Part shown: in pieces, positions 13,730 through 23,373 of the stretch
Layout of the letters: the number at the start of each line of letters is the position of its first letter
Position numbering within the stretch: position 1 is the stretch's first letter
Virus record (IMG/VR): IMGVR_UViG_3300030333_003191
Span: 2,007 to 29,369 of that record
Origin: a virus
Direction: 5' to 3' (one strand)
Length of the DNA: 27,363 nucleotides
Notes under the pieces: model-generated
The model's input: only the letters and a program-made list of their open reading frames with translations
Told to the model about the DNA's origin: nothing
Databases searched by the model: none
Program-made: the position numbers and the translations under genes

Positions 13730-16249
13730 GTGAATGTTTCTCTTGGTTCATTGCGTCAAAGACTTCTTGCTATGCGTGCATGGGATAGCGAAGGAAAATC
13801 ACTCGACGAAAAGCTGAATAGCGCAATCAACCAAGCACTCGACCGTCTTGCAGGTGATGTACCAGAAGCACTTATCCCTGACGAAGAACACGTCGTGCTC
13901 CAAAAGCCGCAGAAAAGCGGCGATGACTATGTCAAAGCTTACGTAGTCTGTCATCCCCAAGACAAGCGATTGATGGCATTTGTTGACGAGAACGGTCAAT
14001 CGATTGATTCGCTACGCTCTCTCACAACATGGCGACCAAAATGTACCGGTGAGTGGGATGGTATCATGCACATCGAGATCAAAGATCCATCAGGTCGGTG
14101 GCATCGTCGTCAGTGCCGTGAGTTCTTCTTCGACGACCAAAGTAACGCTCTGTCAGTGTATGACATACGACCTTTTGGTCAGGCTAATGGTGTGTTGGTA
14201 GGCAAGTCTATTACTAGTGCCCGACTTAAAGCGTCTACCGAAGAAGCCAACAAGATTACCAAAGCTGCGATGCAGAAGTTTCAAGAAGAGTATGACTATA
14301 GCCAAGAGGGTCAAAACGCGGTTAACGCGGTCAACCTGATAGTTAACGAGTATTTTGAAGGCGAAGGTACCAAGGGCGCTGCTGCGTTCAAAACGGCTAG
14401 CAAGAAAGATGCTGCCGATAAACTAAAGATTGCACGCGCTAACGGACTTCCCGTTAATGAAGTGAACGAAGCGTTTTTGAAGCAGTTTCGTACGAAACTT
14501 CGTAGCCGTGGCGTGCATTTTAGTACGTTTGATAGTTATGGCGGTATTGCTGCTTCAAGGGTTCCGCTCTTTGCTCGTGAGCCTGGTTATGACGTGACTG
14601 TACGCGCGTTCTCTACCGACACAGAAGACTTTGAAGCCTTTGACTTTGACCCAACAGCACTGTTCAAACAGAATCGACCCAAGCAACTTACTGCCTTTGC
14701 TACGGGTAACCCGAATGATCCACCACCCAACAATGAACCTCCAGTACAAGACCAACCTCGTCCAGACCCCGTAAGGGAGTTTGAGCAAGTAAGAACTTAT
14801 CTGGTGACTTTGGATAGGCCCTGGAGAAATAACTTGGACGGGTGGGAGTGGATTCGCCGCACGATGACCACAAGAGTCTGGTCCAGAGAACAGAAGTGGG
14901 TAGATGTGCCTCAGACCATAACGTTCCCGCGTGTATCGGAACCTATGGAGTTTCGTATCTATCAACCTGAGTTCTTTCTTCGGGATGATGTAACTGAACT
15001 TCACGAACCTGCCGTCGTCTATGATGAGACCCAACAGCAAGTGTGGTCTATTGACACGGCAGGTGCCGATCGTGCTGGCATGAGAGACTTCCAAGGTGAC
15101 ACAGAGGGTAGACCTGTTCGTATGTTTAGAGGTAGACACTTCCAGCTACCAGCACCTACAGAGCCTCCAATACTAAGCTACGCAACTGGTAGAAACATTC
15201 CTTGGGTGTTCAGTAGTGAAGTTATGCCGGGAGGAGTCGCTGACATAGCCGACAGCCTTTCGCTTTCTGAGTTAGCTTTGGTTGGTAGGGCACTCAACGG
15301 TGATCACGAATCTCTGAGGCAGGGAACGTGGTCGATGTGCTACACCTATGTATGGGGCCGAAGAGACAAGGAATGGCAACAAGCACCCAATGTTACTCCA
15401 AGAGGTCACCGGGGATTGTCGTCCGAGATTGAGATTAACTGGGCACATTCGCAGCAGCAACACTACGTCCACCCCGACCGATATTCTTCGGCAACCAGCC
15501 TTGCAGGTATCACTGACCCTACATGGGAAAGTGCTCCGTCTCCTGTGTCAACGATATTTTTGGACCCTGAGAGTCGGTTTGCTCAAGGGGCGCTACAAGT
15601 ACAAGCGACTAACATTGACGCAATGCTGGGCTTCTCTGACCCGTTTACGCAACGTTTTGGGCGTAGCGGTTTACGTCTTCGTTTCTACGTTTCGCACAAG
15701 GCTTACGAAGGTCGAGGTATTGGGGGCGGCTCTAAAGGTGCAATGGCGAACACAGAGACAGGTGATAAGTTTTACTTACTATGCGAAGTAGAACCTACGT
15801 TTGACCAGTTTGCGGGCAACCCACAAGAAGCTTGTAGGTTTATGTGGACTGGTAACTGTCTGTATGACATTGAACGGCCTTTGCGCCACAGCACGGGGTA
15901 CTACGCGTACAAAACTTACCCGGTACAGGATGATCGTTATGAACTCGACTTGCGGGTTTCACGTTTACCCAAGAAGTTGATTGATGACCAAGATACTCCG
16001 CCGATTCAGCGTGATGCTGTATCGACTTTGATTGAGTTGTCTGCATACTATGTAGCCTTACTTGATGGAGCCGATCAAGCAGGTGCCCAAGTTCATCTGG
16101 ACCGATATATTGAGTTGGCTCGGAGATACCGTTCACGCTACGCAAACCCTGCGAAGATTGTTGAGCCTACTTCGATTATCGGAGGCACACCCTACCGATC
16201 CAGAAGTAACCTGTTCGGCAGCTTCAACTCTCTTAAACAAGATAGTTAG
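13730..16249 (+). CDS. Head-tail adaptor-like protein with very large insertion
   Basis: Starts at GTG 13730 with GGAGG four bases upstream. The 839-aa product has adaptor-like ends. Residues 1-50 (SLGSLRQRLLAMRAWDSEGK, then NSAINQALDRLAGDVP) and residues 746-815 (RDAVSTLIELSAYYVALLDG, HLDRYIELARRYRSRYA) look like the helical bundle of podovirus adaptors that bind under the portal. Between them lie about 690 residues: a β-rich part (60-160), a helical part (165-270), a Pro/Asp/Asn linker (about 325-350), then β-rich sequence. Adaptors such as T7 gp11 are about 200 aa, so the insertion is unusual. Adaptor assignment is inference from the ends and gene order. Confidence 0.68.
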   Translation: MNVSLGSLRQRLLAMRAWDSEGKSLDEKLNSAINQALDRLAGDVPEALIPDEEHVVLQKPQKSGDDYVKAYVVCHPQDKRLMAFVDENGQSIDSLRSLTTWRPKCTGEWDGIMHIEIKDPSGRWHRRQCREFFFDDQSNALSVYDIRPFGQANGVLVGKSITSARLKASTEEANKITKAAMQKFQEEYDYSQEGQNAVNAVNLIVNEYFEGEGTKGAAAFKTASKKDAADKLKIARANGLPVNEVNEAFLKQFRTKLRSRGVHFSTFDSYGGIAASRVPLFAREPGYDVTVRAFSTDTEDFEAFDFDPTALFKQNRPKQLTAFATGNPNDPPPNNEPPVQDQPRPDPVREFEQVRTYLVTLDRPWRNNLDGWEWIRRTMTTRVWSREQKWVDVPQTITFPRVSEPMEFRIYQPEFFLRDDVTELHEPAVVYDETQQQVWSIDTAGADRAGMRDFQGDTEGRPVRMFRGRHFQLPAPTEPPILSYATGRNIPWVFSSEVMPGGVADIADSLSLSELALVGRALNGDHESLRQGTWSMCYTYVWGRRDKEWQQAPNVTPRGHRGLSSEIEINWAHSQQQHYVHPDRYSSATSLAGITDPTWESAPSPVSTIFLDPESRFAQGALQVQATNIDAMLGFSDPFTQRFGRSGLRLRFYVSHKAYEGRGIGGGSKGAMANTETGDKFYLLCEVEPTFDQFAGNPQEACRFMWTGNCLYDIERPLRHSTGYYAYKTYPVQDDRYELDLRVSRLPKKLIDDQDTPPIQRDAVSTLIELSAYYVALLDGADQAGAQVHLDRYIELARRYRSRYANPAKIVEPTSIIGGTPYRSRSNLFGSFNSLKQDS

Positions 16250-16269
16250 TTTTAGTATCTTGACCACCC

Positions 16270-16278
16270 TGTTATAGT
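16270..16278 (+). promoter_or_regulatory. Extended -10 promoter candidate before 16308
   Basis: TGTTATAGT (16270-16278) is an extended -10 of the same sequence as the -10 of the left-arm promoter, and both continue as TTG. A TTGACC lies at 16260 but only 7 bp upstream, which cannot serve as -35 for this -10. Position in a 58-bp gap between two genes supports an internal promoter. Confidence 0.4.
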
Positions 16279-16307
16279 TGAGACGCAACACAACGTAAGG
16301 AGGTTGC

Positions 16308-16775
16308 ATGTCATTCAAACTACCTCGACCCAAGATTGGCGACACACTTGAGCGCCAGAACCTTGACGGTCAAATCGAAGAGGCGATGGTTATCAGCCTC
16401 AAATACAACAAAGAAGATCCGACTTTTTGGCACTCTGTACTAATCACGCGCAATGGCTTCGAGTTTGTTTCGTCCCATGCGAATCCGATTACGCACACAG
16501 ATTGGCGTCCGAAGGGTTGGGTATATCACCGCGTAACCAACTCATTCTTGCCTGTTGGAGCAAGCCCCGTTGCTGGTAGCGACGAGGTTATCTTTGAGGC
16601 AGGTACTGAGCCCGAAAAGCTTGAAGAGTTACCGTTACCGCCTCCCGTGGCAGGAGAGAAGTATATGTCTTGGCGTGCGCGAGCATACAAAGCTGTACCT
16701 GATCTCCGAGGGAACCCGTCTGCACCAGAACTTCTTTCACTTACTTGGAAGAAACGCGAACAAGTATCATTTTAA
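16308..16775 (+). CDS. Unknown protein between adaptor and nozzle genes
   Basis: A consensus AAGGAGG stands four to five bases before ATG 16308. The 155-aa product has a β-rich N-terminal half (GDTLERQNLDGQIEEAMVIS, HSVLITRNGFEF), a Pro-rich acidic middle (EPEKLEELPLPPPV), and a C-terminal basic-aromatic part (YMSWRARAYKAVPD, LTWKKREQVSF). No family recognised. The place between adaptor and nozzle suggests a neck or tail component; its very strong ribosome-binding site suggests high copy number. Confidence 0.7.
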   Translation: MSFKLPRPKIGDTLERQNLDGQIEEAMVISLKYNKEDPTFWHSVLITRNGFEFVSSHANPITHTDWRPKGWVYHRVTNSFLPVGASPVAGSDEVIFEAGTEPEKLEELPLPPPVAGEKYMSWRARAYKAVPDLRGNPSAPELLSLTWKKREQVSF

Positions 16776-16786
16776 GAGATTGAACC

Positions 16787-19177
16787 TTGGCCTCTCCAGC
16801 ACAACAGCAGGTACTTCAGTGGGTTATTCCGCCTGGTCAGGCCGAGGTTCAGTATTCTCCGCAGGCTTTGGGTCAGCACGTACAGAACTTTGCCGTTACA
16901 AGAGACGGTACGCTTCGAACAGTACCGCTCATCACGCCGTATGAGATAGCGCCTGGGCCTAATGAACTAATAGAGTCAAGCTACTGGCCTCAACCAGCGG
17001 GGTGTCCCGAGGTTTTAACCGAAGGCTACGATAAGTGGACGTACTCATGTAGTACGCCATTGGGTACCGTCTTTCACGCCAGACTGTTCGACAAGTGCGC
17101 TGATATGCTTTTTGTGTCTGCGGGCACAAAACTATATATGCACAAGCCTTGGTGTCAGTCAGCGCTGCTATCTTTAGGCGTTTACGAAGAGCCAAACTTT
17201 CTTCCCGTACTTCGAGACTTGACGGCACCTACGGACGACACACAAACACTTACGGGCCCGGTTATTTTTCCGCATCAGTTCGTGGCGTTTAATGACTTTG
17301 TTATTTTTAACAACGGGTTCGACCAGGCTCATATCATCACACCCGAAGGTACTGCGTTCAAACTCGGATTCCGCGACATTCCGAGTGCTCCGATTGCAGA
17401 GGGTCCAACAGGAGTGGACATCGTAGGGCGTGATTCATTCTATCCCAACTCGCACGGATACTCTTGGGAAGGCAACATCGGGACGGCCGGTGACATGCTA
17501 TCCGGTGATGGTGGTGGTGTGCTCGCGGGCCATTTTATCTACCACGTACAATACGAAGACCAGTTTGGTAACCGCTCTGCTACATCTTCAAGGTCAAATG
17601 CAGTTCACATACAACCGCACAGCGCTAATCCGATTCGTGGTGGTAGTGACGGTGTTGAGGGGATCATTGCTAAGCTTGAAGAAACGTTAGGTCTTGAGAT
17701 CAAAGACGTTCAACGCCAGTTTCTTTTGCGCTGTTCTTTGCCCGACCACACACCTATCGGATCTGCTTCTGACTCCAACTGGACGAGTAACGGTGTCAGC
17801 GTAAAAGATTCTGCACGCGCAAGCGATGTAGTAGCCGTAAATATCTATCGTACACCTGACATCGATAACGTAGGTCCGACTCCAAGACTTGTGACGCGTA
17901 TGTCGGCTGCGGGTGACTTTGACTTTCCAGATAATGTTCCCGACGCAGAGTTGGGCGATGACATGGTACCTACCGTAGCCATCCCGATATTCAAAGTTAT
18001 GTGCGTACACCAGGGCAGGCTCATCATCGGTAACATTTCAGGTGCTCCTGGTATGGTGATGCGCTCTGAGCAGGGGTACCCAGGAACATTTAGTGCCGTT
18101 GACTTTACGTTTCCTGATAGCGGTGGTTCAGAGATTACTGCTTTGTTCTCTCATAACAATCAGCTACTCGCTTTTACCGAGACAACTGTATACGCGATGG
18201 ATGACTTTGCGGCACCAACACCGATTACGCACGGTGTTGGCTGTGTCGCACCGCAGAGTATCCAAGTCATGCGTGACGGTTCGCTAATCTGGTTAGGTCG
18301 TGACGGCTTCTACGCTCTCCAAGGCGGGGCCATCAATATGATCAGCACCGCGATTGACAGAACTATGAAGGTTCATGTTAACCGTAACAGACTCAGGCTC
18401 GCTGCATCTGTGATTGACCCTGATAGCGGGGAATATCGCTGCGCTGTCTGCAAAACGGGCTCAACGGCTCAAAGTCTGGTCTTGTGCTTCGATGGTAACT
18501 ACTGGCGCGAGATCAACTACAATATGCACATTTCAAGTTTCGCAGTAACCCAAGACGCTCGAAACTTGTGCTTGGTTGCGGCAACAGACGCTACTTTTGA
18601 GCATTTCTTCAAGAACGGCACTGCCGGCCTAAACTATTCGACGCGGTTCCGGGATAGAGTACAGGACGAACTGCATCGTCGAGGGCCTAGTGTTTACGTA
18701 GTGAACCGAGAAACAGCCGCAAGTTCTCTGGCCTGCAACTTCTCCCACAAAGCTGTTTATCGGTCAGGTTGGCTTCGAGCAGACCAAAACTCGCTTACTC
18801 CGGTGAATGTACGCACTATGTATATTGCTTTAGTCGACACAGAGAACGCCTCGTTTCGTCTGAAGTTTTATAAAAACGGCTCCACTAAAGTAGTGAATGA
18901 ACTCACAGTTAAGTCGATAGGCATAGACGATGGTACTGAGGTGGTTGAAGATGTCGGTGACTTCGCTGTTGTGGGTAGTAGTCGGACGCAAAGACCAAGG
19001 TTATTTTGGCGTAAGATACCCGTTAATATGAGTACAGTGAACACTTGGTGCTTTGAGATAGAGACTACTATAGATGGTGCGGGCGGTTCAGTTGAGATTG
19101 CTTCTTTCGCGTTTGACGTTTCAGTAGCTACAGCGGGTAACCCGAGAGCCAGAATCCCTGGTAGAGAGGACGTTTAA
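16787..19177 (+). CDS. Tail nozzle / tail-tubular-B-like protein
   Basis: The start is TTG 16787, the first possible start after an in-frame stop, with AAGAGA seven bases upstream. The 796-aa product is β-rich with repeated propeller-like blades: VCVHQGRLIIGN, FSHNNQLLAFTETTVYAMDD and LIWLGRDGFYALQGG segments in the middle third. This pattern is seen in podovirus nozzle/stabilisation proteins of the T7 gp12 / P22 gp10 kind (T7 gp12 is 794 aa). It would extend the tail tube below the adaptor and close the DNA channel. The C-terminal part (about 620-796) is β-sandwich-like. Family assignment is by pattern and position. Confidence 0.75.
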   Translation: MASPAQQQVLQWVIPPGQAEVQYSPQALGQHVQNFAVTRDGTLRTVPLITPYEIAPGPNELIESSYWPQPAGCPEVLTEGYDKWTYSCSTPLGTVFHARLFDKCADMLFVSAGTKLYMHKPWCQSALLSLGVYEEPNFLPVLRDLTAPTDDTQTLTGPVIFPHQFVAFNDFVIFNNGFDQAHIITPEGTAFKLGFRDIPSAPIAEGPTGVDIVGRDSFYPNSHGYSWEGNIGTAGDMLSGDGGGVLAGHFIYHVQYEDQFGNRSATSSRSNAVHIQPHSANPIRGGSDGVEGIIAKLEETLGLEIKDVQRQFLLRCSLPDHTPIGSASDSNWTSNGVSVKDSARASDVVAVNIYRTPDIDNVGPTPRLVTRMSAAGDFDFPDNVPDAELGDDMVPTVAIPIFKVMCVHQGRLIIGNISGAPGMVMRSEQGYPGTFSAVDFTFPDSGGSEITALFSHNNQLLAFTETTVYAMDDFAAPTPITHGVGCVAPQSIQVMRDGSLIWLGRDGFYALQGGAINMISTAIDRTMKVHVNRNRLRLAASVIDPDSGEYRCAVCKTGSTAQSLVLCFDGNYWREINYNMHISSFAVTQDARNLCLVAATDATFEHFFKNGTAGLNYSTRFRDRVQDELHRRGPSVYVVNRETAASSLACNFSHKAVYRSGWLRADQNSLTPVNVRTMYIALVDTENASFRLKFYKNGSTKVVNELTVKSIGIDDGTEVVEDVGDFAVVGSSRTQRPRLFWRKIPVNMSTVNTWCFEIETTIDGAGGSVEIASFAFDVSVATAGNPRARIPGREDV

Positions 19178-21516
19178 TGCCGTACGAGTTTCCGAAGCAC
19201 GTTCTCAAACAGAATGAGATTCTCGACCCGGACAATCTGACTCTTGAACTTACACCTGCGTCAGAGCAACTCTCGGGGAACTTGGGGGCTACTAACTTTA
19301 GTGGTTCAGGTACACGCATTGACCCATTACAGGCAGGGGAACATGCGTTTAGTTCATACAAGTACGCTTACCGAGAGGGTAGCAACGACTTCCGAGTTTA
19401 TGGCATCGGTAGCAGTCCTGGTGATGCACCTACTTGCCCGCAAGCACCTATCTTCTATGTAAGGAAGTCTGGTTGGCAGACAGCTTGTGTGATTAACTAT
19501 AGTTACATAACTGAGCCTACAAGATTCTGGCTCTCTGGTATCGGTCAACACCTTTGGTACTGCTTTTTTGAACTTTTGCCGACGGCTGATGGAGGAAAGG
19601 GTCGAGTACCATTCCCTAATCATGCGTTTCAGTATGGCGATGTTCTGCAAGATGAAGAATGGCCTTCACCGAGAACTACGGGTTTAACGCAATACCCAAG
19701 AAAAGCGTACGGCGCAATGGTTCAGTGGGCTTTGCGTGTAAACGGTAGTATCATCGACGATTCGATAACAGGAAGTCATGATGACCAGCAACAGGGTATT
19801 GTGCCGATTCAACTCAAAACTCAGCGACTTGCCGATGAAGAGAGAGTTCAGTTTCCTGGCCCGTCAGGTGAGAAAACTCCGCAAAGGGCCTCATTGGGTA
19901 CTGTTGCTTGGCCTTGTAGACTTGGAACCATTGTAGACGTTTCACCCGGTAACTGCGTAATCGAACTTGTAGTGCGACGTCTTGACGATGACAGATACTC
20001 AAAACAATATGGGAACAGGACCGAAGAAAACAAAGTGGGTGTAATGAACGCATCGATCAACGCCATCGCACTCCCCACGCGAATAGGCTCACCTGTTTCG
20101 TCAAACTCAGTTGGTGTTCCGGCTTTTGACGATCAAGTTCCATTCTACCCCGGCAGTAAGGTGAACCAGCTAGCCAATCAGCTTTCGCGCCTAAGAGACG
20201 GCAACATCGCTCCAGGCACGTTTCGACCGGATCACATGATAGGGGGTCCTGTAGTCACTTTTGACCAGACCAGTTTCCACGCAAGAACACAACTTGGCTA
20301 TAGCGGGTTCAGCTACCATAATCGAAGACCGGATATGGAGTGGATTCCGCGTATGAATGATGACGGTACATCAACATCAAACCCAAATAAGCCAATAATA
20401 ACCTGGGACCACACAACAACGGGTTTAACTCTTCCTGCAACGGCTACTATGTATGGAACAGCCAAAAAAAGCGACACGTCTGGTTGGTGTATGTGGGCTG
20501 TTCGTTCGCACAACGAGCGACGTCTTGATCGTTTTGACGCACTGCTCACAGATCACGATAACTCAAGCATAAGCCCTGAAGTGACAAGTACGGGCAGTAA
20601 CAGAGGCTTTGCAGAGATTGTCCCTAACTTCTCAAAAGAATGGCGCGAACTAAACAACAGCTTTTGCGTTCTTCGTAACAAGTTCCCATTCAAGAAAAAC
20701 CGGAAGAGAGGTTTACTAATCACAGCAGACGTACAGGTAAACTTATTGCACGGCAGTAGAGTAGCGTTTGATCTAAGTACCGGGAGTACCGGCTTTATCG
20801 GCGGCAGCAAAAATGGTACCGGCGGTTATGGTGGTTGGTATGTAGATCCTTTTGGCGAGAATCCTTCAGCCCCTGGAGAGTGGGGTTCTACACCCGAAGG
20901 TGATGCGGCTTACACAACCAGCAAACCTTCCAGCGGTCACCCGTTCCTGCCGATTAGTAAGAGTAGTGGTAGCGGTAGTGGTGGTAGTTTTAAGGATATA
21001 GAACACCAGCAAACAAAGCGAGCCTATAGTAACGCGGGTGTGTTCGGTTTCTTCCGTCTTGGTTATCACATCGAAGGTCGTGATGATGACGATTGGGTCA
21101 TACTGCAACGCTCTGAGGTGTTTGTGAACCAGTTTAATAACTGGAGAGAGCACCCAACACTTGAGACCGATGATGAGTTTCGGGACACACGACCCATAGC
21201 GAACCAGGCAAACTTGAGTCTTCAAGTGTTCGTCGATAGGCCATGGCTCGAAGAAAGGTATTGGGACTTCGCCCCTGGTGGTGCGAACGAAAACGCATCT
21301 GTACTTGAGGTCCTTCAAAGGCAATCACAAGATATGGTAATCGATGGCATTGCTCTGTTTGTCGCAGGCGCAGAGACCAGCACATTTTACGGTCCAGCGG
21401 TAGGGTTAAGTGGTGCAAACCTCTCAGCTATGCTCATTGATTTTGGGCATACAGATAGCCATGTTGTTTTTGAATCCCTGGTGGCGACCGAACCTGCTAC
21501 GGTGGCAGCCGAATGA
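19177..21516 (+). CDS. Large unknown virion protein A
   Basis: ATG 19177 shares a base with the preceding stop (TAATG). The 779-aa protein is rich in Gly, Ser, Asp, Arg and aromatic residues, β-rich, without signal peptide, membrane segment or coiled coil. The N-terminus reads LDPDNLTLELTPASEQLSGN. A Gly/Ser-rich hinge (SSGSGSGGSF) lies near residue 605, after a GGSKNGTGGYGGWY stretch. The last part contains SVLEVLQRQSQDMVIDGIAL. No receptor-binding or enzymatic motif is recognised. The position after the nozzle suggests a tail or virion-surface protein; it could include the receptor-contact region, but that is speculation. Confidence 0.72.
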   Translation: MPYEFPKHVLKQNEILDPDNLTLELTPASEQLSGNLGATNFSGSGTRIDPLQAGEHAFSSYKYAYREGSNDFRVYGIGSSPGDAPTCPQAPIFYVRKSGWQTACVINYSYITEPTRFWLSGIGQHLWYCFFELLPTADGGKGRVPFPNHAFQYGDVLQDEEWPSPRTTGLTQYPRKAYGAMVQWALRVNGSIIDDSITGSHDDQQQGIVPIQLKTQRLADEERVQFPGPSGEKTPQRASLGTVAWPCRLGTIVDVSPGNCVIELVVRRLDDDRYSKQYGNRTEENKVGVMNASINAIALPTRIGSPVSSNSVGVPAFDDQVPFYPGSKVNQLANQLSRLRDGNIAPGTFRPDHMIGGPVVTFDQTSFHARTQLGYSGFSYHNRRPDMEWIPRMNDDGTSTSNPNKPIITWDHTTTGLTLPATATMYGTAKKSDTSGWCMWAVRSHNERRLDRFDALLTDHDNSSISPEVTSTGSNRGFAEIVPNFSKEWRELNNSFCVLRNKFPFKKNRKRGLLITADVQVNLLHGSRVAFDLSTGSTGFIGGSKNGTGGYGGWYVDPFGENPSAPGEWGSTPEGDAAYTTSKPSSGHPFLPISKSSGSGSGGSFKDIEHQQTKRAYSNAGVFGFFRLGYHIEGRDDDDWVILQRSEVFVNQFNNWREHPTLETDDEFRDTRPIANQANLSLQVFVDRPWLEERYWDFAPGGANENASVLEVLQRQSQDMVIDGIALFVAGAETSTFYGPAVGLSGANLSAMLIDFGHTDSHVVFESLVATEPATVAAE

Positions 21517-22601
21517 GTTTTACTTTATCAGACACCACGATCTATGACGAAGGTAGTGTTTTTAATACAAAAAAGCACGCCGTTAATCTGTACTCGCCTA
21601 CGAACCCTGAAAACAGTATCTACGGGATGCTGAACGGGCGTCTCGGCAATAACGTTCTGATGCCGAAACCGGAAGATACTTGGGCCGTACGCAAAACGCA
21701 CGTATGGCCGACGCTGATGGCGAGGTCTTTTGGTACGTCTTCTTTGCTGACCGTCGAATACTTTAGCCAGAGCACTCCCGCTGGCGGTACTCCCTACAGC
21801 AACTCTTATGACCCTGACCGTTATGGAACAGTAGCGGGTACCTCAATCAAGTTTTTCTTGCCCTACTCATGCGTTTGTCACATTGACATATCAACTTATC
21901 TGTCTATCTGGCGCCCTTTCTACGTCAATGACCATGACGGGGGTGACATGGAATCAAGCGAACGTAGAGCCGTGATCTCTGCGCCAGCCCGACTACGGCT
22001 AGTGGTTGACAGTCTGCCTGTGATGGAGCGCGGGCTACCGTTCAGTGCTCAGTTAAGCCCCGCACATACTATTGCGTCCTTAGAACTTGCGGATCGAGAC
22101 GAAGAACTCACAGGTGTTATACGTACGCACGAAGTTACTCAGGGGTTCTATAAGTCAATGCACCATGTAGCATCTTTGAGTGCTGGATGGCACGAAGCCC
22201 ATATCGAGTATTATTTGGGTAACGCAACTTTTGGTATGGACACAACAATCAAGCGCGGTAACCAGCTTGTCGACACGGAAGTAGAAAGCGGAGCGAGACT
22301 GTTGTGCGGAATACGTAATGCGCGAGTTTTGTCTTTTAAGGCGCCGGTACTAAGCTTTCTCGGCGGCAACCAAGGCGGTCAAAGTGGGGGCATCAACTGG
22401 CAGGATTACTTAGACTCTTGGGATAGAGAAGAGATTAGTGATACGTCATCGCTGTCTACGTACTTCCAACTTCGATTACGTCAGCGAACGCTTATGGTAT
22501 ATGTGTCGGACGAAAAAGGTGAAGAACTTGTCCTGAAAGCAAAGGAAGACACGGGTGAATCTGATAACCTTACGGTAAGAGTACACAGAGAGCCAGAATA
22601 G
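21513..22601 (+). CDS. Virion protein B
   Basis: ATG 21513 overlaps the preceding stop (ATGA). The 362-aa product begins with an extended segment containing NLYSPTNPENSIYGMLNGRL and continues β-rich, with a jelly-roll-like alternation (IKFFLPYSCVCHIDIS, SAPARLRLVVDSLPV, HEAHIEYYLGNATFGMD). The NSIYG-x-xNG motif is one I associate with virion proteins of environmental podoviruses, without known function. It probably works with the 779-aa protein before it. Confidence 0.7.
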   Translation: MSFTLSDTTIYDEGSVFNTKKHAVNLYSPTNPENSIYGMLNGRLGNNVLMPKPEDTWAVRKTHVWPTLMARSFGTSSLLTVEYFSQSTPAGGTPYSNSYDPDRYGTVAGTSIKFFLPYSCVCHIDISTYLSIWRPFYVNDHDGGDMESSERRAVISAPARLRLVVDSLPVMERGLPFSAQLSPAHTIASLELADRDEELTGVIRTHEVTQGFYKSMHHVASLSAGWHEAHIEYYLGNATFGMDTTIKRGNQLVDTEVESGARLLCGIRNARVLSFKAPVLSFLGGNQGGQSGGINWQDYLDSWDREEISDTSSLSTYFQLRLRQRTLMVYVSDEKGEELVLKAKEDTGESDNLTVRVHREPE

Positions 22602-22624
22602 ACGTGAGCATCAAAGGAGGTAAA

Positions 22625-23362
22625 ATGGACTTGTTTTTCCCGCGACTAAAACCGTGGCAGTATGCGCTGTTCACTTGCCTCTTTGTCATTTGTTGGGTCT
22701 TTGGTGACCCGCTTGAAGCCAGTGCTGGTGGGATGGTGTACGCTAACCCGCTTGCCATTGTTGGTGCGGGTGTTGCCATGGGTGCCTTGGCTGGCGGAGC
22801 GCAGCTTCTCGGTCAACATATTGCTCGAAAGAAGTACGAGAAGAGTGACATCGGTAAGGCGGAAGCGGCCATCCTCAAAGAGCAGGCAAAGATTGCCAAG
22901 ACTCCGCTTAGTGAACTCGGACTTACTGAGGCGCAGAAACGTAAGGCTGTAACAATGGCTTTGGAGCAAGCACGGTCGCAGAAGCGTCAGCTTGAAGAAC
23001 AGCAAATGAGAGCGCGAGACATTCGTGGTCCAGCACGCTCCGGTATCGAAGCCATCCAAGATACCAAGCTGCGCGAAGCAATGTTGCAAGCAGGTGCGGC
23101 AGCAAGATCAGACATCGAAGCACAATCGGCTCAGTTGGCTCTTGCTCGCAAGCAAGGGGCTCAAGGTGTCGTACTACCCGCAGCCCAATCCAGACTGGCT
23201 CAGATGCAGCAAACAGCGGCATTGGCGGGCTCCACATTCGCAGGCGGTGTCGCTGGTGGCGTAGCTGCTTTGGGTGGTTACTACCAAGGTGGAGGCGCAG
23301 GTGCCGGTACCGGTGCAGGTAAGTACCCAACCAGTCCAGGTACCGTAGAGAAACCACAGTAG
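22625..23362 (+). CDS. Membrane-active internal/ejection protein candidate
   Basis: ATG 22625 is chosen because AAGGAGGT lies four bases upstream; GTG 22604 would place that site inside the gene. The 245-aa product has a hydrophobic segment at about residues 13-28 (YALFTCLFVICWVFG), a possible signal cleavage after EASA, a second Gly/Ala-rich membrane-like helix at 41-63, a Lys/Glu/Gln/Ala-rich coiled-coil region (70-195), and a Gly/Ala-rich tail. Small size, two hydrophobic helices and position just before a 1306-aa protein resemble T7 gp14, an internal protein that enters the outer membrane during DNA ejection. No sequence similarity is claimed. Confidence 0.68.
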   Translation: MDLFFPRLKPWQYALFTCLFVICWVFGDPLEASAGGMVYANPLAIVGAGVAMGALAGGAQLLGQHIARKKYEKSDIGKAEAAILKEQAKIAKTPLSELGLTEAQKRKAVTMALEQARSQKRQLEEQQMRARDIRGPARSGIEAIQDTKLREAMLQAGAAARSDIEAQSAQLALARKQGAQGVVLPAAQSRLAQMQQTAALAGSTFAGGVAGGVAALGGYYQGGGAGAGTGAGKYPTSPGTVEKPQ

Positions 23363-23373
23363 CAGGAAGTAAG

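Noticed and set aside
14555-15139. Leftward 194-aa reading frame inside the adaptor gene
   Set aside because: Opposite strand to a well-supported gene; no ribosome-binding site and no family.
16260-16278. TTGACC plus TATAGT as a paired -35/-10
   Set aside because: Only 7 bp separate them; the -10 is kept only as an extended -10.
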